Below are positions 7,620 to 16,055 of a stretch of 37,198 nt of DNA, piece after piece; positions within the stretch are counted from its first letter, which is position 1; each line of letters starts with the position of its first letter. A model generated the notes under the pieces. It was not told where the DNA came from. It saw nothing but the letters and a program-made list of their open reading frames with translations, and searched no databases. Position numbers and translations under genes: made by a program. Origin of the DNA: JBIYSM02 sp044759095 (GTDB lineage: Bacteria > Bacillota > Bacilli > Brevibacillales > Brevibacillaceae). The stretch is taken from contig NZ_JBIYSM020000043.1 in assembly GCF_044759095.2 (NCBI RefSeq), positions 1 through 37,198 of the forward strand, given 5' to 3'.

Positions 7620-7709
7620 AAGCGCTGCATGTTTTACCATCGATGCCAGAATCCTTGGGTTGAACCTCCTGACATGCTCTTATAGAATGTTGGGCAGGGA
7701 GGGGATAAC

Positions 7710-8351
7710 ATGAAGCTGAAACGCTGGAGTACATTGATACTCACCGTCCTGACCGTGATGCTCCTCCTGCCCGACAAAACGTTTGCGGCTCCTGTTCTGA
7801 AGATGGGGAGCGCCAACGGCGATGTATGGGACTTGCAATATCGTCTACAGGTTCTTGGTTATTATCAGGATAAACTGGACGGCAAATTCGGTACAAACAC
7901 CTACCGTGCCGTCAAGCGATTTCAGAGACAATACGGGGTTGCTCCCGACGGGGTAGCCGGTCCCCGCACATGGAAACAATTGAAACGATTTTCCGTCTCT
8001 CGGCACGAGATGGATATGCTCGCGAAACTGGTTTATTCAGAAGCAAGAGGCGAACCTTATGTCGGGCAGGTGGCGGTTGCAGCGGTCGTGATGAATCGCC
8101 TGCAGTCAAATCAATTCCCGAAAACGGTGAAGGATATTATTTTTGAACCCTATGCGTTTACCGCCATCCAGGATGGACAGTTTTGGTTGAGACCAAACCG
8201 AACCGCGTATCGGGCTGCATGGGAAGCCGTGCGCGGCTGGGATCCGTCCTATGGAGCGCTGTATTACTTCAACCCGGATACAGCCACATCCCGTTGGATT
8301 TGGTCCAGACCGCAGATCACCAAGATTGGCCGTCATATTTTTGCGAAATAG
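7710..8351 (+). CDS. SleB-like spore cortex-lytic enzyme
   Basis: 213 residues. A signal peptide ends near residue 26 (TFA/APVL). A peptidoglycan-binding type 1 domain spans about 32-92 (DVWDLQYRLQVLGYY, GTNTYRAVKRFQ, DGVAGPRTW). A hydrolase-2 (CwlJ/SleB) domain runs from about 100 to the end, with the catalytic glutamate candidate in VYSEARGEPYVGQ (Glu111). SleB cuts muramic-delta-lactam-containing cortex during germination, probably as a lytic transglycosylase. The linker between the domains is short and the protein is smaller than the roughly 300-residue B. subtilis SleB. The usual partner gene ypeB is not next door. The GGGAGGGG site fits the chosen ATG. Confidence 0.88.
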   Translation: MKLKRWSTLILTVLTVMLLLPDKTFAAPVLKMGSANGDVWDLQYRLQVLGYYQDKLDGKFGTNTYRAVKRFQRQYGVAPDGVAGPRTWKQLKRFSVSRHEMDMLAKLVYSEARGEPYVGQVAVAAVVMNRLQSNQFPKTVKDIIFEPYAFTAIQDGQFWLRPNRTAYRAAWEAVRGWDPSYGALYYFNPDTATSRWIWSRPQITKIGRHIFAK

Positions 8352-8374
8352 GATTCATGCAGGATCCATGAGGT

Positions 8375-8400
8375 GCCCCTCCGTCGTCGGAGGGGCTTTT
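8375..8400 (+). terminator. Intrinsic terminator after the sleB-like gene
   Basis: GCCCCTCCG and CGGAGGGGC form a perfect 9-bp stem with a TCGT loop and TTTT tail, 23 bases after the stop codon. Confidence 0.9.
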
Positions 8401-8425
8401 CCTGTTATCTGGAAAAAATTGCGGA

Positions 8426-8453
8426 TTGTTTTCAGAATGGTATTCGATACAAT
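8426..8453 (+). promoter_or_regulatory. Candidate promoter of the SLH-3D gene
   Basis: TTGTTT (8426-8431) and TACAAT (8448-8453) are 16 bases apart and fit SigA. GATACAAT at 8446-8453 also matches seven of eight bases of a SigE -10 element, so mother-cell expression is possible. The site follows the sleB terminator and lies 38 bases before the start codon. Confidence 0.4.
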
Positions 8454-8491
8454 AGACGAGAGATTTTTAACCAGAAAACAGGAGGTTGATG

Positions 8492-9469
8492 ATGGGGAAG
8501 AAGCTGATTCTGGCCGCACTGGCTGCTTTGTTCTTCTTGAACGCGCCGGCTGCTGAGGCGGAGGCAAACGTATCTGCCACGACCACACCGTTTGTTGACG
8601 TAACAGGACACTGGGCTGAAAAACAAATTACCGAACTCTACATAAGCGGAGTCATTCAGGCACCGGAAGACGGCAGATTCCGCCCATACGACATGATTAC
8701 GCGCGGAGAGCTGATCACCCTGTTTTTACGGGCAAAAGGGATTAACCCGCACCCTGGGAACAGCTCGCCGTTTGCCGATGTTCCCTCCGACAGCTGGTTG
8801 TCGCCATACGCCGAAACGGCATACCGCCTGGGTATCATTCATGGGCAGAAAATCAAAGGAAAGCTGTACATGAACCCGTCGGAACAGGTTGAACGGGAGG
8901 AACTCGTCTCCATGCTGCTGAGGGCAAAAGGGGAGAGCGGCCGGGTAAACCAATTGCGATGGTCCACCACGATTACATCGCTGCATCAATATCCTGACGG
9001 CGGCAGTGTGGAGGAAGTCTTTCAGCGCCCGTTTGTGTACGGCCTGCAAAAGGGATTTGTGAGTCCGTACCCGGATGGATCGCTGCAGCCTCGAAAGGCA
9101 ATGACACGTGCGGAAGCAGCCGTTTACGCCAGACTGCATCTGCTGGCGGATCAGACTGGCAAGCCGACACTCCCCGGCATTGACACGCTCTACCGGAAAA
9201 TGCTGTCGGTGCAAACAACTGCCTACAGCTACCCGACAGACGAGATCAAATCGTTCCTGGAGTTCCCTCTTCGAAAGGGCGTGGTCGCGGTCGATCCCCA
9301 AGTCATTCCACTGGGTACCCATCTCTACATTGAAGGTTACGGGTATGCGGTGGCAGCGGATATTGGCGGCGCAGTGAAACAGAAACATGTTGATGTATTT
9401 TTGCCTTCCCTTCAAGCCGCCTATGCTTACGGAAGACAAAAGGACACCAAGGTGTACATTTTGGATTAA
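8492..9469 (+). CDS. Secreted SLH-domain protein with C-terminal 3D domain
   Basis: 325 residues from the third of three stacked start codons, the one best spaced from AGGAGG. A signal peptide ends near residue 25. Three SLH units follow (about 34-85 with FVDVTGHWAEKQI, 92-145 with FADVPSDSWLSPY, 160-210 with YPDGSLQPRKAMTRAEAA), expected to hold the protein to pyruvylated secondary wall polymer. Residues 225-325 form a 3D domain, named for its aspartates, with VDPQVIPLGTHLYIEGYG, AADIGG and the closing KHVDVFLPS. The 3D domain is related to the MltA/RlpA barrel and cuts glycan strands in several proteins. The inferred role is a wall-anchored muralytic enzyme. Confidence 0.85.
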   Translation: MGKKLILAALAALFFLNAPAAEAEANVSATTTPFVDVTGHWAEKQITELYISGVIQAPEDGRFRPYDMITRGELITLFLRAKGINPHPGNSSPFADVPSDSWLSPYAETAYRLGIIHGQKIKGKLYMNPSEQVEREELVSMLLRAKGESGRVNQLRWSTTITSLHQYPDGGSVEEVFQRPFVYGLQKGFVSPYPDGSLQPRKAMTRAEAAVYARLHLLADQTGKPTLPGIDTLYRKMLSVQTTAYSYPTDEIKSFLEFPLRKGVVAVDPQVIPLGTHLYIEGYGYAVAADIGGAVKQKHVDVFLPSLQAAYAYGRQKDTKVYILD

Positions 9470-9490
9470 ACTTTATATGCTGGAACATAC

Positions 9491-9538
9491 TCCCCGTACT
9501 TTCTACTCATACTAGAGTGGAAAGGCGGGGATCTTTTT
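9491..9538 (+). terminator. Terminator hairpin that also holds the ytfI ribosome site
   Basis: Stem TCCCCG / CGGGGA (9491-9496 and 9526-9531), inner stems CTTTC / GAAAG and ACTC / GAGT, then TCTTTTT. It ends the SLH-3D message. Its 3' arm, GGCGGGG, is also the only ribosome site for the TTG start of ytfI at 9537, so termination and ytfI initiation compete. Confidence 0.7.
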
Positions 9539-10205
9539 GCTTGGCTGGATACTTGTTGGCTTGGTTGCGATATTTTTACTCCTTCTTTACATAACACCGG
9601 TGCGAATCTCTATTTATTACGGGCGCATCGGGGATCATGACCACCTGGTGGTGGAAGTGTCGGCATGGTTTCGCCTTATACGCTGGAAACGCGAACTGCC
9701 GGTCTTAAGGCTGGGGATATCTCGTGCAGGACCTGAATTGGAGGCAAAAGTGGAGAATGGAAGCAAGCCATCAAAGACAAAGGAGTCCATTCACGATATC
9801 ACCGGCAGACAGGTAAAGAAGTTGACAGCGAGCTATCAGGATCTGTTGGAGCGCGTAACGGATCTGGAGCCGATTTTGCGGCAAATGATGAAGCACATTC
9901 GCTGCACCCGGTTCGAGTGGCACACCAGCCTGGGGCTGGGGGAGGCAGCGGCTACGGGGACGCTTACCGGCATTGCCTACGGTATCAAAAGCGTGATCAT
10001 CGCCGCATTTTCCCATTTCCTCAGTCTTCGTGCCGTGCCCGCAATCAGCGTTCAGCCTGATTGGAACAACCTGCTGGTACGGACCCGGCTGCGGTGCATA
10101 CTTCATTTTCGGCTTGGACACGCTATGATAGCAGGGGTACGTATCCTATTCAGACTGAGGAAAGGGCGTGAGCAAAAATGGCAGACCACCCCATCCAGGG
10201 CTTAA
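9537..10205 (+). CDS. YtfI-like DUF2953 protein
   Basis: 222 residues from a TTG start. There is one N-terminal membrane helix (GWILVGLVAIFLLLLYITPV), then a soluble part with SAWFRLIRWKRELPV. A lysine-rich linker follows and a conserved end with WHTSLGLGEAAATGTLTGIAYG and AVPAISVQPDW, typical of DUF2953. In Bacillus ytfI precedes ytfJ, and the same order is seen here with a 28-base overlap. The function is not established; the pairing and the sporulation phenotype of ytfJ suggest a spore role. The start codon is a TTG and its ribosome site is buried in a terminator stem. Confidence 0.8.
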   Translation: MLGWILVGLVAIFLLLLYITPVRISIYYGRIGDHDHLVVEVSAWFRLIRWKRELPVLRLGISRAGPELEAKVENGSKPSKTKESIHDITGRQVKKLTASYQDLLERVTDLEPILRQMMKHIRCTRFEWHTSLGLGEAAATGTLTGIAYGIKSVIIAAFSHFLSLRAVPAISVQPDWNNLLVRTRLRCILHFRLGHAMIAGVRILFRLRKGREQKWQTTPSRA

Positions 10206-10639
10206 TGAAAACCACCATGGAAAACTTGAAGCAAATGATTGATGTAAATACAATTATCGGCGAACCTGTCGAGACTCCGGACGGCAGTGTTATCCTGCCG
10301 ATCTCCAAGGTGGGATTCGGCTTCGCTGCCGGGGGCAGCGAGTTCGAATATGAACGGGACCATACCGCAACCATCAGCCATCCTTTCGGCGGAGGCAGCG
10401 GCGGAGGCGTATCCATTACGCCGGTCGCTTTTCTGGTAGTGGGCAAGCAAGGCATTCGCTCCATCCCGCTGGAAAATACGACACACCTGTACGATCGAAT
10501 TCTGGACAGCGTGCCGCAATTCGTCGACAAGATCCAGGGGATGTTCAAGAAGAATGAAGCACCTCCGACCACCACGAACACGACGATCGTCGCCAAAGTA
10601 GATGAGGATGACCTTGAGGAGCTAATCGAACGAGGCTAA
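10178..10639 (+). CDS. Sporulation protein YtfJ (GerW family)
   Basis: 153 residues with the family pattern HPIQGLMKTTMENLKQMIDV at the start, then NTIIGEPVETPDGSVILPIS. A glycine-rich centre (FGGGSGGGVSITPVAFLVV) follows and a polar tail that varies in the family. GerW/YtfJ is a small forespore-made protein needed in B. subtilis for normal germination with L-alanine-type germinants; its mechanism is unknown. The gene lies in the end of ytfI and has its own AGGAAAGGG site, so coupled translation is likely. Confidence 0.93.
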   Translation: MADHPIQGLMKTTMENLKQMIDVNTIIGEPVETPDGSVILPISKVGFGFAAGGSEFEYERDHTATISHPFGGGSGGGVSITPVAFLVVGKQGIRSIPLENTTHLYDRILDSVPQFVDKIQGMFKKNEAPPTTTNTTIVAKVDEDDLEELIERG

Positions 10640-10645
10640 GCGAAA

Positions 10646-10684
10646 ACAGGTATGCCGGTTGAACCGGCATACCTGTGTGTTTTA
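10646..10684. terminator. Bidirectional terminator between ytfJ and pyc
   Basis: ACAGGTATGCCGG and CCGGCATACCTGT make a perfect 13-bp stem with a TTGAA loop. GTGTTTT follows on the plus side and TGTTTTCG on the minus side, so it can end both converging transcripts. Confidence 0.85.
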
Positions 10685-10698
10685 CGGGGCCCCAGCCT

Positions 10699-13600
10699 TT
10701 ACTCCATCTCGATCAACAGGTCCCCTGTTTCGATGCTGTCGCCCGCTTTTACATAAACGGCCTTTATCTTCCCGTCCATCGGGGCTTGAATCGTGGTCTC
10801 CATCTTCATGGCCTCGCTGACGAGAAGATGTTCGCCTTTGCGTACCTTGTCGCCCGCTGTGATCAATACCTTCAACACTTTGCCAGGCATGGATGCCCCG
10901 AGGTGGGCCGGGTTGTGCAGGTCGGCCTTGGCCCGGCTCTTCTCCGTAACCTCTGCAGAATGGTCGCGGATGGAGATCTCCCGCGGCTGTCCGTTCAATT
11001 CGAAATAGATGATGCGATGGCCGTCCGGATGCAGCTCGCCAACCGCCACCAGCTTCAGGATCAGCGTTTTCCCACGCTCGATGCTGACTGCCGTCTCTTC
11101 GCCGGGCCGCAAACCGTAGAAGAAGGTGGAGGTATCGAGGACGGAGACGTCACCATATTCTTTCAGGCTCTGGTCAAACTGCAGGAATACCTGCGGGTAC
11201 ATGATATAGGAGAGGACTTCCAGTTCGTTTGGCTCCCGTCCGATTTTGCTAGCCAGTTCCGCTGCCACTTTGTTGAAATCGACCGGAGCCAGGAGTTCGC
11301 CGGGACGTGCCGTGAAAGCGTCGCGGCCTTTTAACACCAGCGCTTGCAGTTCCTTTGGAAAACCGCCTGGCGGCTGGCCCAGATAACCCTGGAAGAATTG
11401 AATCACGGAATCAGGGAAGTCAATCCGCTGCCCTTTTTCCCAAATGTTCTCTTCGGTCAGGTTGTTTTGAAGCATGAACAGGGCCATGTCGCCCACTACC
11501 TTGGAAGATGGGGTTACCTTGACGATGTCTCCAAACATGCGGTTTACGGTCGCGTACATCTGCTTGACTTCTTCCCATCGCCCTTCCAATCCTACCGCTT
11601 TGGCCTGCTGCTCCAGATTGGAATACTGTCCGCCCGGCATCTCGTGGATGTACACTTCCGTGTTGCTTGCTTTCATCCCGCTCTCAAAGCCCTGGTAAAG
11701 CGGACGGATGTCTTCCCAGTAGTCAGAGAGCTTGTTGAAATCCGCCAGGGAAAGCTCCGTATCCCGCTCCGTATGCTGCAGGGTGGCGATCAGCCCGTTC
11801 AAACTGGGTTGGGATGTCAAGCCGGAAAGCGAGCTCACGCAGGCATCGACGATATCCACGCCGGCTTCGATTGCTTTTAGCAGCATCGCCCCTGCATTTC
11901 CGGAGGTGTCGTGCGTGTGCAGGTGAATCGGGATCCCGATTTCCTGTTTCAATGCGCGGACCAGCTCGTAGGCAGCGTAGGGCTTTAACAGGCCGGCCAT
12001 GTCCTTGATGGCCAGGATATGGGCGCCTGCCTTCTCCAGTTCCTTGGCCAGATCGACGTAGTATTGGAGAGTGTACTTGGTTCGCGTCGGGTCGAGGATG
12101 TCACCCGTATAGCAGATGGCGGCCTCGGCTACCTTGCCCGATTTTCGCACGGCGTCAATCGCTGTCTGCATGCCGGGAAGCCAGTTCAGGCTGTCAAAGA
12201 TGCGGAAGACGTCAATGCCGTTTTCCGCCGATGCTTTGACAAACGCCTCGATCACGTTGTCCGGGTAGTTGGTGTAACCGACGGCGTTGGCGCCGCGCAA
12301 AAGCATCTGAAACAGAACGTTCGGGATACGCTGACGCAAAATCTGCAGGCGTTCCCACGGTGATTCGCGCAAGAAGCGCATGGATGTATCAAAGGTGGCG
12401 CCGCCCCACATCTCCAACGAAAACAGGTTGGCTCCCAGTTTGCCTGTCGCCTCTGCGATGGCTGCCATGTCGTAGGTGCGCACCCGGGTGGCGAACAGCG
12501 ACTGGTGGGCGTCGCGGAAGGTAGTGTCGGTCACCAGCACCCGCTTTTGGGATTGAATCCAGCGAACAAGACCGTCTGCTCCTTCCCGTTCGAGAATCTG
12601 CTTCGTTCCGTCCGGATAGGGCTGGGAATACGACGTCCTCGGTATCCGCGGGGTGTCGAAATGCGGCTTTTTCACCTGCTTGGGCAGGCCGGGATAGCCG
12701 TTGACGATCGTGTTGCCGATGTAGGACAACAGCTTGGTCCCACGGTCCTGCCGCCCGGGGAAGACAAACAGCTCCGGCTTGGTGTCGATAAAAGACGTGT
12801 CGTAGCGGCCGCTGAGAAAGTCCTTGTGGGTGACGACGTTTTCCAAAAACGGGAGGTTGGTCTTCACCCCGCGAATTCGGAACTCCCGCAGCGTGCGCAG
12901 CATTTTTCGCGCTGCCTGATCAAAGGTGGGGGCGTAGGTGGAGATTTTCACCAGCAGGGAGTCGTAAAAAGGAGTGATGATGGCACCGGGATAGCCGTTG
13001 CCGCCGTCAAGCCTTACGCCGAAGCCTCCCCCCGAACGCCATGCCAGCAAGCGGCCCGCGTCTGGCACGAATTTGTTTTCCGGGTCTTCCGTCGTGACGC
13101 GGCACTGAATGGCAAAGCCGGTCATGTTTACGGCAGCCTGAGAGGATATGCCGATTTCCGGATCACTGAGGGCATGCCCCTCGGCAATGCGGATTTGCGT
13201 TTGGACGATGTCAATGCCGGTAATCAACTCGGTAATGGTATGTTCTACCTGGATGCGTGGATTTACCTCAATGAAGTAGAACTGACCGTCCGGGCTGAGC
13301 AAAAATTCCACCGTTCCGGCGTTGGTGTAGCCCGCTCCGCGCATCAGCTTGAGTGCGGCCTGGCAGATTTGCTCGCGCAGGTCGTCATTCAGCGCCAGAC
13401 TGGGGGCGACCTCCACCACTTTTTGATGGCGGCGTTGGATGGAGCAATCCCGCTCGAACAGGTGGACGATGTTGCCGTGCTCGTCTCCAATGATCTGCAC
13501 TTCAATATGTTTGGGGTTCTCCAGATAGCGCTCCAGATACACCTTCGCATTGCCAAACGCCGATTTGGCCTCGGAGCGGGCGCGGTCCAGCGCTTCCTGC

Positions 13601-14148
13601 AGTTCGTCCTGGCTGCGAACGATCCGCATGCCCCGACCGCCGCCGCCGGAGACGCCTTTGATGATTATCGGATACCCGTGTTCCTTGGCGAACATCAGGG
13701 CTTCCTGCAGGCTTTCGATTGGTTCGGGCGTTCCCGGAATGACGGGGATCTTTGATTGGATCGCCAGTTTGCGCGCCTCCACCTTGTCGCCAAATTTGTC
13801 AATCAGCTCTGCCGACGGGCCGATAAACGTGATGCCAACCTCTTCGCAGCGGCGGGCAAACTCGGCATTTTCTGCCAAAAAGCCGTAGCCGGGGTGAATG
13901 GCGTCTACATCATTGCGCTTGGCAATCTCAATGATGGAGTCGATGTCCAGATACGCTTCGATCGGTCCCTTCCCGGCGCCGACCAGGTAGGATTCGTCCG
14001 CTTTGAAACGGTGCAGGGAAACGTTGTCCTGCTCAGAGTAAATGGCAATCGTGCGAATGCCCAGCTCTGTTGCTGCGCGGAAAATGCGGATGGCGATTTC
14101 ACCGCGGTTGGCTACCAGCAGCCGGTTGATTTTTTTTCTTTTTCCCAT
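10699..14148 (-). CDS. pyc: Pyruvate carboxylase
   Basis: 1149 residues, full length for the single-chain enzyme, which makes oxaloacetate from pyruvate, bicarbonate and ATP to refill the TCA cycle. The N-terminal biotin carboxylase starts with INRLLVANRGEIAIRIFRAA and carries the ATP-grasp loop KGVSGGGGRGMRIV. The central carboxyltransferase begins at about residue 525 with DTTFRDAHQSLFATRVRT. The C-terminal biotinyl domain has EAMKMETT, with the biotinylated lysine at about residue 1115. The start chosen is the ATG behind AAGGGGGAG; an ATG six codons earlier lacks a good site. It is a single-gene transcript facing ytfJ. Confidence 0.98.
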   Translation of the reverse strand: MGKRKKINRLLVANRGEIAIRIFRAATELGIRTIAIYSEQDNVSLHRFKADESYLVGAGKGPIEAYLDIDSIIEIAKRNDVDAIHPGYGFLAENAEFARRCEEVGITFIGPSAELIDKFGDKVEARKLAIQSKIPVIPGTPEPIESLQEALMFAKEHGYPIIIKGVSGGGGRGMRIVRSQDELQEALDRARSEAKSAFGNAKVYLERYLENPKHIEVQIIGDEHGNIVHLFERDCSIQRRHQKVVEVAPSLALNDDLREQICQAALKLMRGAGYTNAGTVEFLLSPDGQFYFIEVNPRIQVEHTITELITGIDIVQTQIRIAEGHALSDPEIGISSQAAVNMTGFAIQCRVTTEDPENKFVPDAGRLLAWRSGGGFGVRLDGGNGYPGAIITPFYDSLLVKISTYAPTFDQAARKMLRTLREFRIRGVKTNLPFLENVVTHKDFLSGRYDTSFIDTKPELFVFPGRQDRGTKLLSYIGNTIVNGYPGLPKQVKKPHFDTPRIPRTSYSQPYPDGTKQILEREGADGLVRWIQSQKRVLVTDTTFRDAHQSLFATRVRTYDMAAIAEATGKLGANLFSLEMWGGATFDTSMRFLRESPWERLQILRQRIPNVLFQMLLRGANAVGYTNYPDNVIEAFVKASAENGIDVFRIFDSLNWLPGMQTAIDAVRKSGKVAEAAICYTGDILDPTRTKYTLQYYVDLAKELEKAGAHILAIKDMAGLLKPYAAYELVRALKQEIGIPIHLHTHDTSGNAGAMLLKAIEAGVDIVDACVSSLSGLTSQPSLNGLIATLQHTERDTELSLADFNKLSDYWEDIRPLYQGFESGMKASNTEVYIHEMPGGQYSNLEQQAKAVGLEGRWEEVKQMYATVNRMFGDIVKVTPSSKVVGDMALFMLQNNLTEENIWEKGQRIDFPDSVIQFFQGYLGQPPGGFPKELQALVLKGRDAFTARPGELLAPVDFNKVAAELASKIGREPNELEVLSYIMYPQVFLQFDQSLKEYGDVSVLDTSTFFYGLRPGEETAVSIERGKTLILKLVAVGELHPDGHRIIYFELNGQPREISIRDHSAEVTEKSRAKADLHNPAHLGASMPGKVLKVLITAGDKVRKGEHLLVSEAMKMETTIQAPMDGKIKAVYVKAGDSIETGDLLIEME

Positions 14149-14292
14149 GGTTCTCCCCCTTGTCATCTTCCCCTATTCAGACGGAAAATTATATATAGTT
14201 TAAATATACAAAAAGTTAGATACAGAAAACATCCTTTTTTGCGGGAAAATTACCTAAATGAAATCGGAAAACTCGGATAGGAGTGAATGACC

Positions 14293-14718
14293 ATGAACAA
14301 GAGAATGCCCGTATTTGTATACGGGTCGTTACGGGCGGGCTTTGAGAACCACAGACTGTATGTGCAGCCATATCCCCATCACGTGCAGAAAGCTGCGGTA
14401 AGGGGGAGGTTGTATCATCTTCCCAGCGGCTACCCGGGACTTTTGCTGGAGGACGAGGGCTGGGTATCAGGAGAACTGATTTTCTTTGCAGACGGAGTGT
14501 ATGCGGAGGTCATGTCACGATTGGACAAGCTGGAAACCTTTTACGGCCCGGGAGATCCGCGCAATGAATACGAGCGCGTCATCGTGGAAGCCACTTTGAC
14601 GGAAACGAGCGAGTCGATCCGGGCGTACGCCTATCTGTACGTGGATGAAGCTTATGCGAAACGGAAAGGAATCTGCGTGCCGGACGGGGACTGGCGGGAG
14701 TTTATCAGAACCCGCTGA
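14293..14718 (+). CDS. Gamma-glutamylcyclotransferase-like (AIG2/GGCT fold) protein
   Basis: 141 residues. It has the fold signature FVYGSLRAG at residues 7-15, which forms the anion-binding loop, and LDKLETFYGPGDP near 78, holding the acidic residue used as the general base in active family members. Members cyclise gamma-glutamyl groups or act on gamma-glutamylamines; the substrate here is unknown. The second of two ATGs was chosen because it is 7 bases from AGGAGTG, the first only 1. It is separated from the next gene by 63 bases that contain an inverted repeat. Confidence 0.8.
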   Translation: MNKRMPVFVYGSLRAGFENHRLYVQPYPHHVQKAAVRGRLYHLPSGYPGLLLEDEGWVSGELIFFADGVYAEVMSRLDKLETFYGPGDPRNEYERVIVEATLTETSESIRAYAYLYVDEAYAKRKGICVPDGDWREFIRTR

Positions 14719-14733
14719 GGGCTGAATACGTCT

Positions 14734-14771
14734 TCCTTCTTTTGACCAAAATGGAAAGGAAAAAAGAAGGA
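14734..14771 (+). promoter_or_regulatory. Inverted repeat covering the next gene's ribosome site
   Basis: TCCTTCTTTT (14734-14743) is a perfect complement of AAAAGAAGGA (14762-14771). The 3' arm overlaps the AGAAGGAGGG ribosome site of the gene at 14782. When paired it would hide part of that site. Confidence 0.45.
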
Positions 14772-14781
14772 GGGAATCCAC

Positions 14782-15315
14782 ATGGAGCTGTTGCATGCGT
14801 GTCCGGCGGACGTCTGGCGGCTGCTCATTCCGTCCACGCATTGGATGTTTCCGTCTGACGTGCCGGAAGACGAGCTGATCTTTCACTATCGCGACCACAT
14901 TTATTTTATCAGCGACGACGGATCCGTACTGGCCATGACCAAGCCCGCCTGCTTTCACACGCTGGATCTTGGCACAGTTCTGGAGATGCTGGCTACGTCG
15001 GACGATACCATCGACTTTGACGACAACGGAGAATTCGACTACGGCTTCGTGTTGAAGCAAATGGGCTACGTCATACCGATCAGGCGGGAGCGGGAAAAGG
15101 CCACCTACCGGATCGAAATTGTCAACACCGTTGCACCGCAGGCAAAGATCACTCGATACGAGCTGAAAAAAGTGGGCTTTACCTTTGCTCTCTACCATGC
15201 CCTGATGCGCTGCCACGAGTTGAACAGACGCAGCAACTGGGAGTATGAGCATGAAGTGAAGCAAATCACCAAAGTGGAGAAAACCATCACGAGTCACGCC
15301 CAATACAAAACGTAA
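14782..15315 (+). CDS. Conserved-looking protein of unknown function
   Basis: 177 residues, soluble, acidic in the middle (TSDDTIDFDDNGEFDYGF near 73-90) and basic at the end. There is no signal peptide, no membrane helix and no motif I recognise. The start has a GAAGGAGGG site 7 bases upstream. Its coding frame is intact, with codon use like the neighbours, so it is very likely a real gene. It may be co-transcribed with the cyclotransferase-like gene. It ends 88 bases before tpx, which appears to have its own control region. I cannot assign a function. Confidence 0.75.
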   Translation: MELLHACPADVWRLLIPSTHWMFPSDVPEDELIFHYRDHIYFISDDGSVLAMTKPACFHTLDLGTVLEMLATSDDTIDFDDNGEFDYGFVLKQMGYVIPIRREREKATYRIEIVNTVAPQAKITRYELKKVGFTFALYHALMRCHELNRRSNWEYEHEVKQITKVEKTITSHAQYKT

Positions 15316-15403
15316 TTTTAACAGTTGTCATAGTGAAAATAGAGAAAAAATAAGGTATCATGAGAAAGGTACATACTTTCTTGATAGGTGGGGAGGAAAT
15401 CAT

Positions 15404-15925
15404 ATGACGAATGTAGTAGAACGCCAAGGTGCATTTACCTTTAAAGGGGGTCCGGTCACCCTGCTCGGACCGGAAATCAAAGCAGGTGACAAAGCACCGG
15501 ACTTTACAGTGCTTGCCAACAACCTGACTCCGGTGACTCTCAGCGATTCCAAGGGAACGGTTCGCATCATCTCCGTGGTACCGTCCCTCGACACAGGCGT
15601 GTGCGACGCGCAAACCCGCCGTTTCAACGAAGAAGCGGCGAAGCTGGACGGCGTAACCATTCTGACCGTCTCTGTCGATTTGCCGTTCGCCCAAGCCCGT
15701 TGGTGCGGTGCTGCCGGCATTGACAAGGTGCAAACCGTTTCCGACTATCGCGATCTTTCCTTCGGCACCGCTTACGGTGTCGCCATCAAGGAATGGCGTT
15801 TGCTTAGCCGCGCCGTGTTCGTTGTCGATTCCAACGACACTGTCGTGTACGCCGAGTACGTGCCTGCCGCTGGTGAGCATCCGAACTATGAAGCTGCGAT
15901 CGAAGCGGCAAAAGCTGCGAAGTAA
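15404..15925 (+). CDS. tpx: Thiol peroxidase, atypical 2-Cys peroxiredoxin
   Basis: 173 residues, typical for Tpx. The peroxidatic cysteine is Cys67 in SLDTGVCDAQTRRFNEEA and the resolving cysteine is Cys101 in LPFAQARWCGAAG, the spacing seen in the family. Tpx reduces hydrogen and alkyl hydroperoxides in the cytosol using thioredoxin. A GGGGAGGAAA ribosome site precedes the ATG. It is monocistronic, closed by a strong terminator. Confidence 0.97.
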   Translation: MTNVVERQGAFTFKGGPVTLLGPEIKAGDKAPDFTVLANNLTPVTLSDSKGTVRIISVVPSLDTGVCDAQTRRFNEEAAKLDGVTILTVSVDLPFAQARWCGAAGIDKVQTVSDYRDLSFGTAYGVAIKEWRLLSRAVFVVDSNDTVVYAEYVPAAGEHPNYEAAIEAAKAAK

Positions 15926-15940
15926 GTGGCACATTCCAAA

Positions 15941-15972
15941 AACTCTTCGTCCGGGTGACGAAGAGTTTTTTT
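15941..15972 (+). terminator. Intrinsic terminator of tpx
   Basis: AACTCTTCGTC and GACGAAGAGTT form a perfect 11-bp stem around CGGGT, followed by a T run. Confidence 0.92.
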
Positions 15973-16055
15973 GCATTTTTTCCCGCTCCTGTATAAAATG
16001 AGCCCGTTCCCGTTCAGACTGATACCATGCCACAATTTGGAAGGGAAGTGTCTCT

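Noticed and set aside
7620..7709. Possible SigG promoter before the sleB-like gene
   Set aside because: CATGCTC resembles a -10, but no -35 is at the right distance, and transcription from the spoVA2 operon is equally possible.
12505..13755. Long plus-strand open frame of 416 codons
   Set aside because: It is wholly antisense to the pyruvate carboxylase gene and has no family-like sequence; the frame stays open because of the GC-rich codons of pyc.
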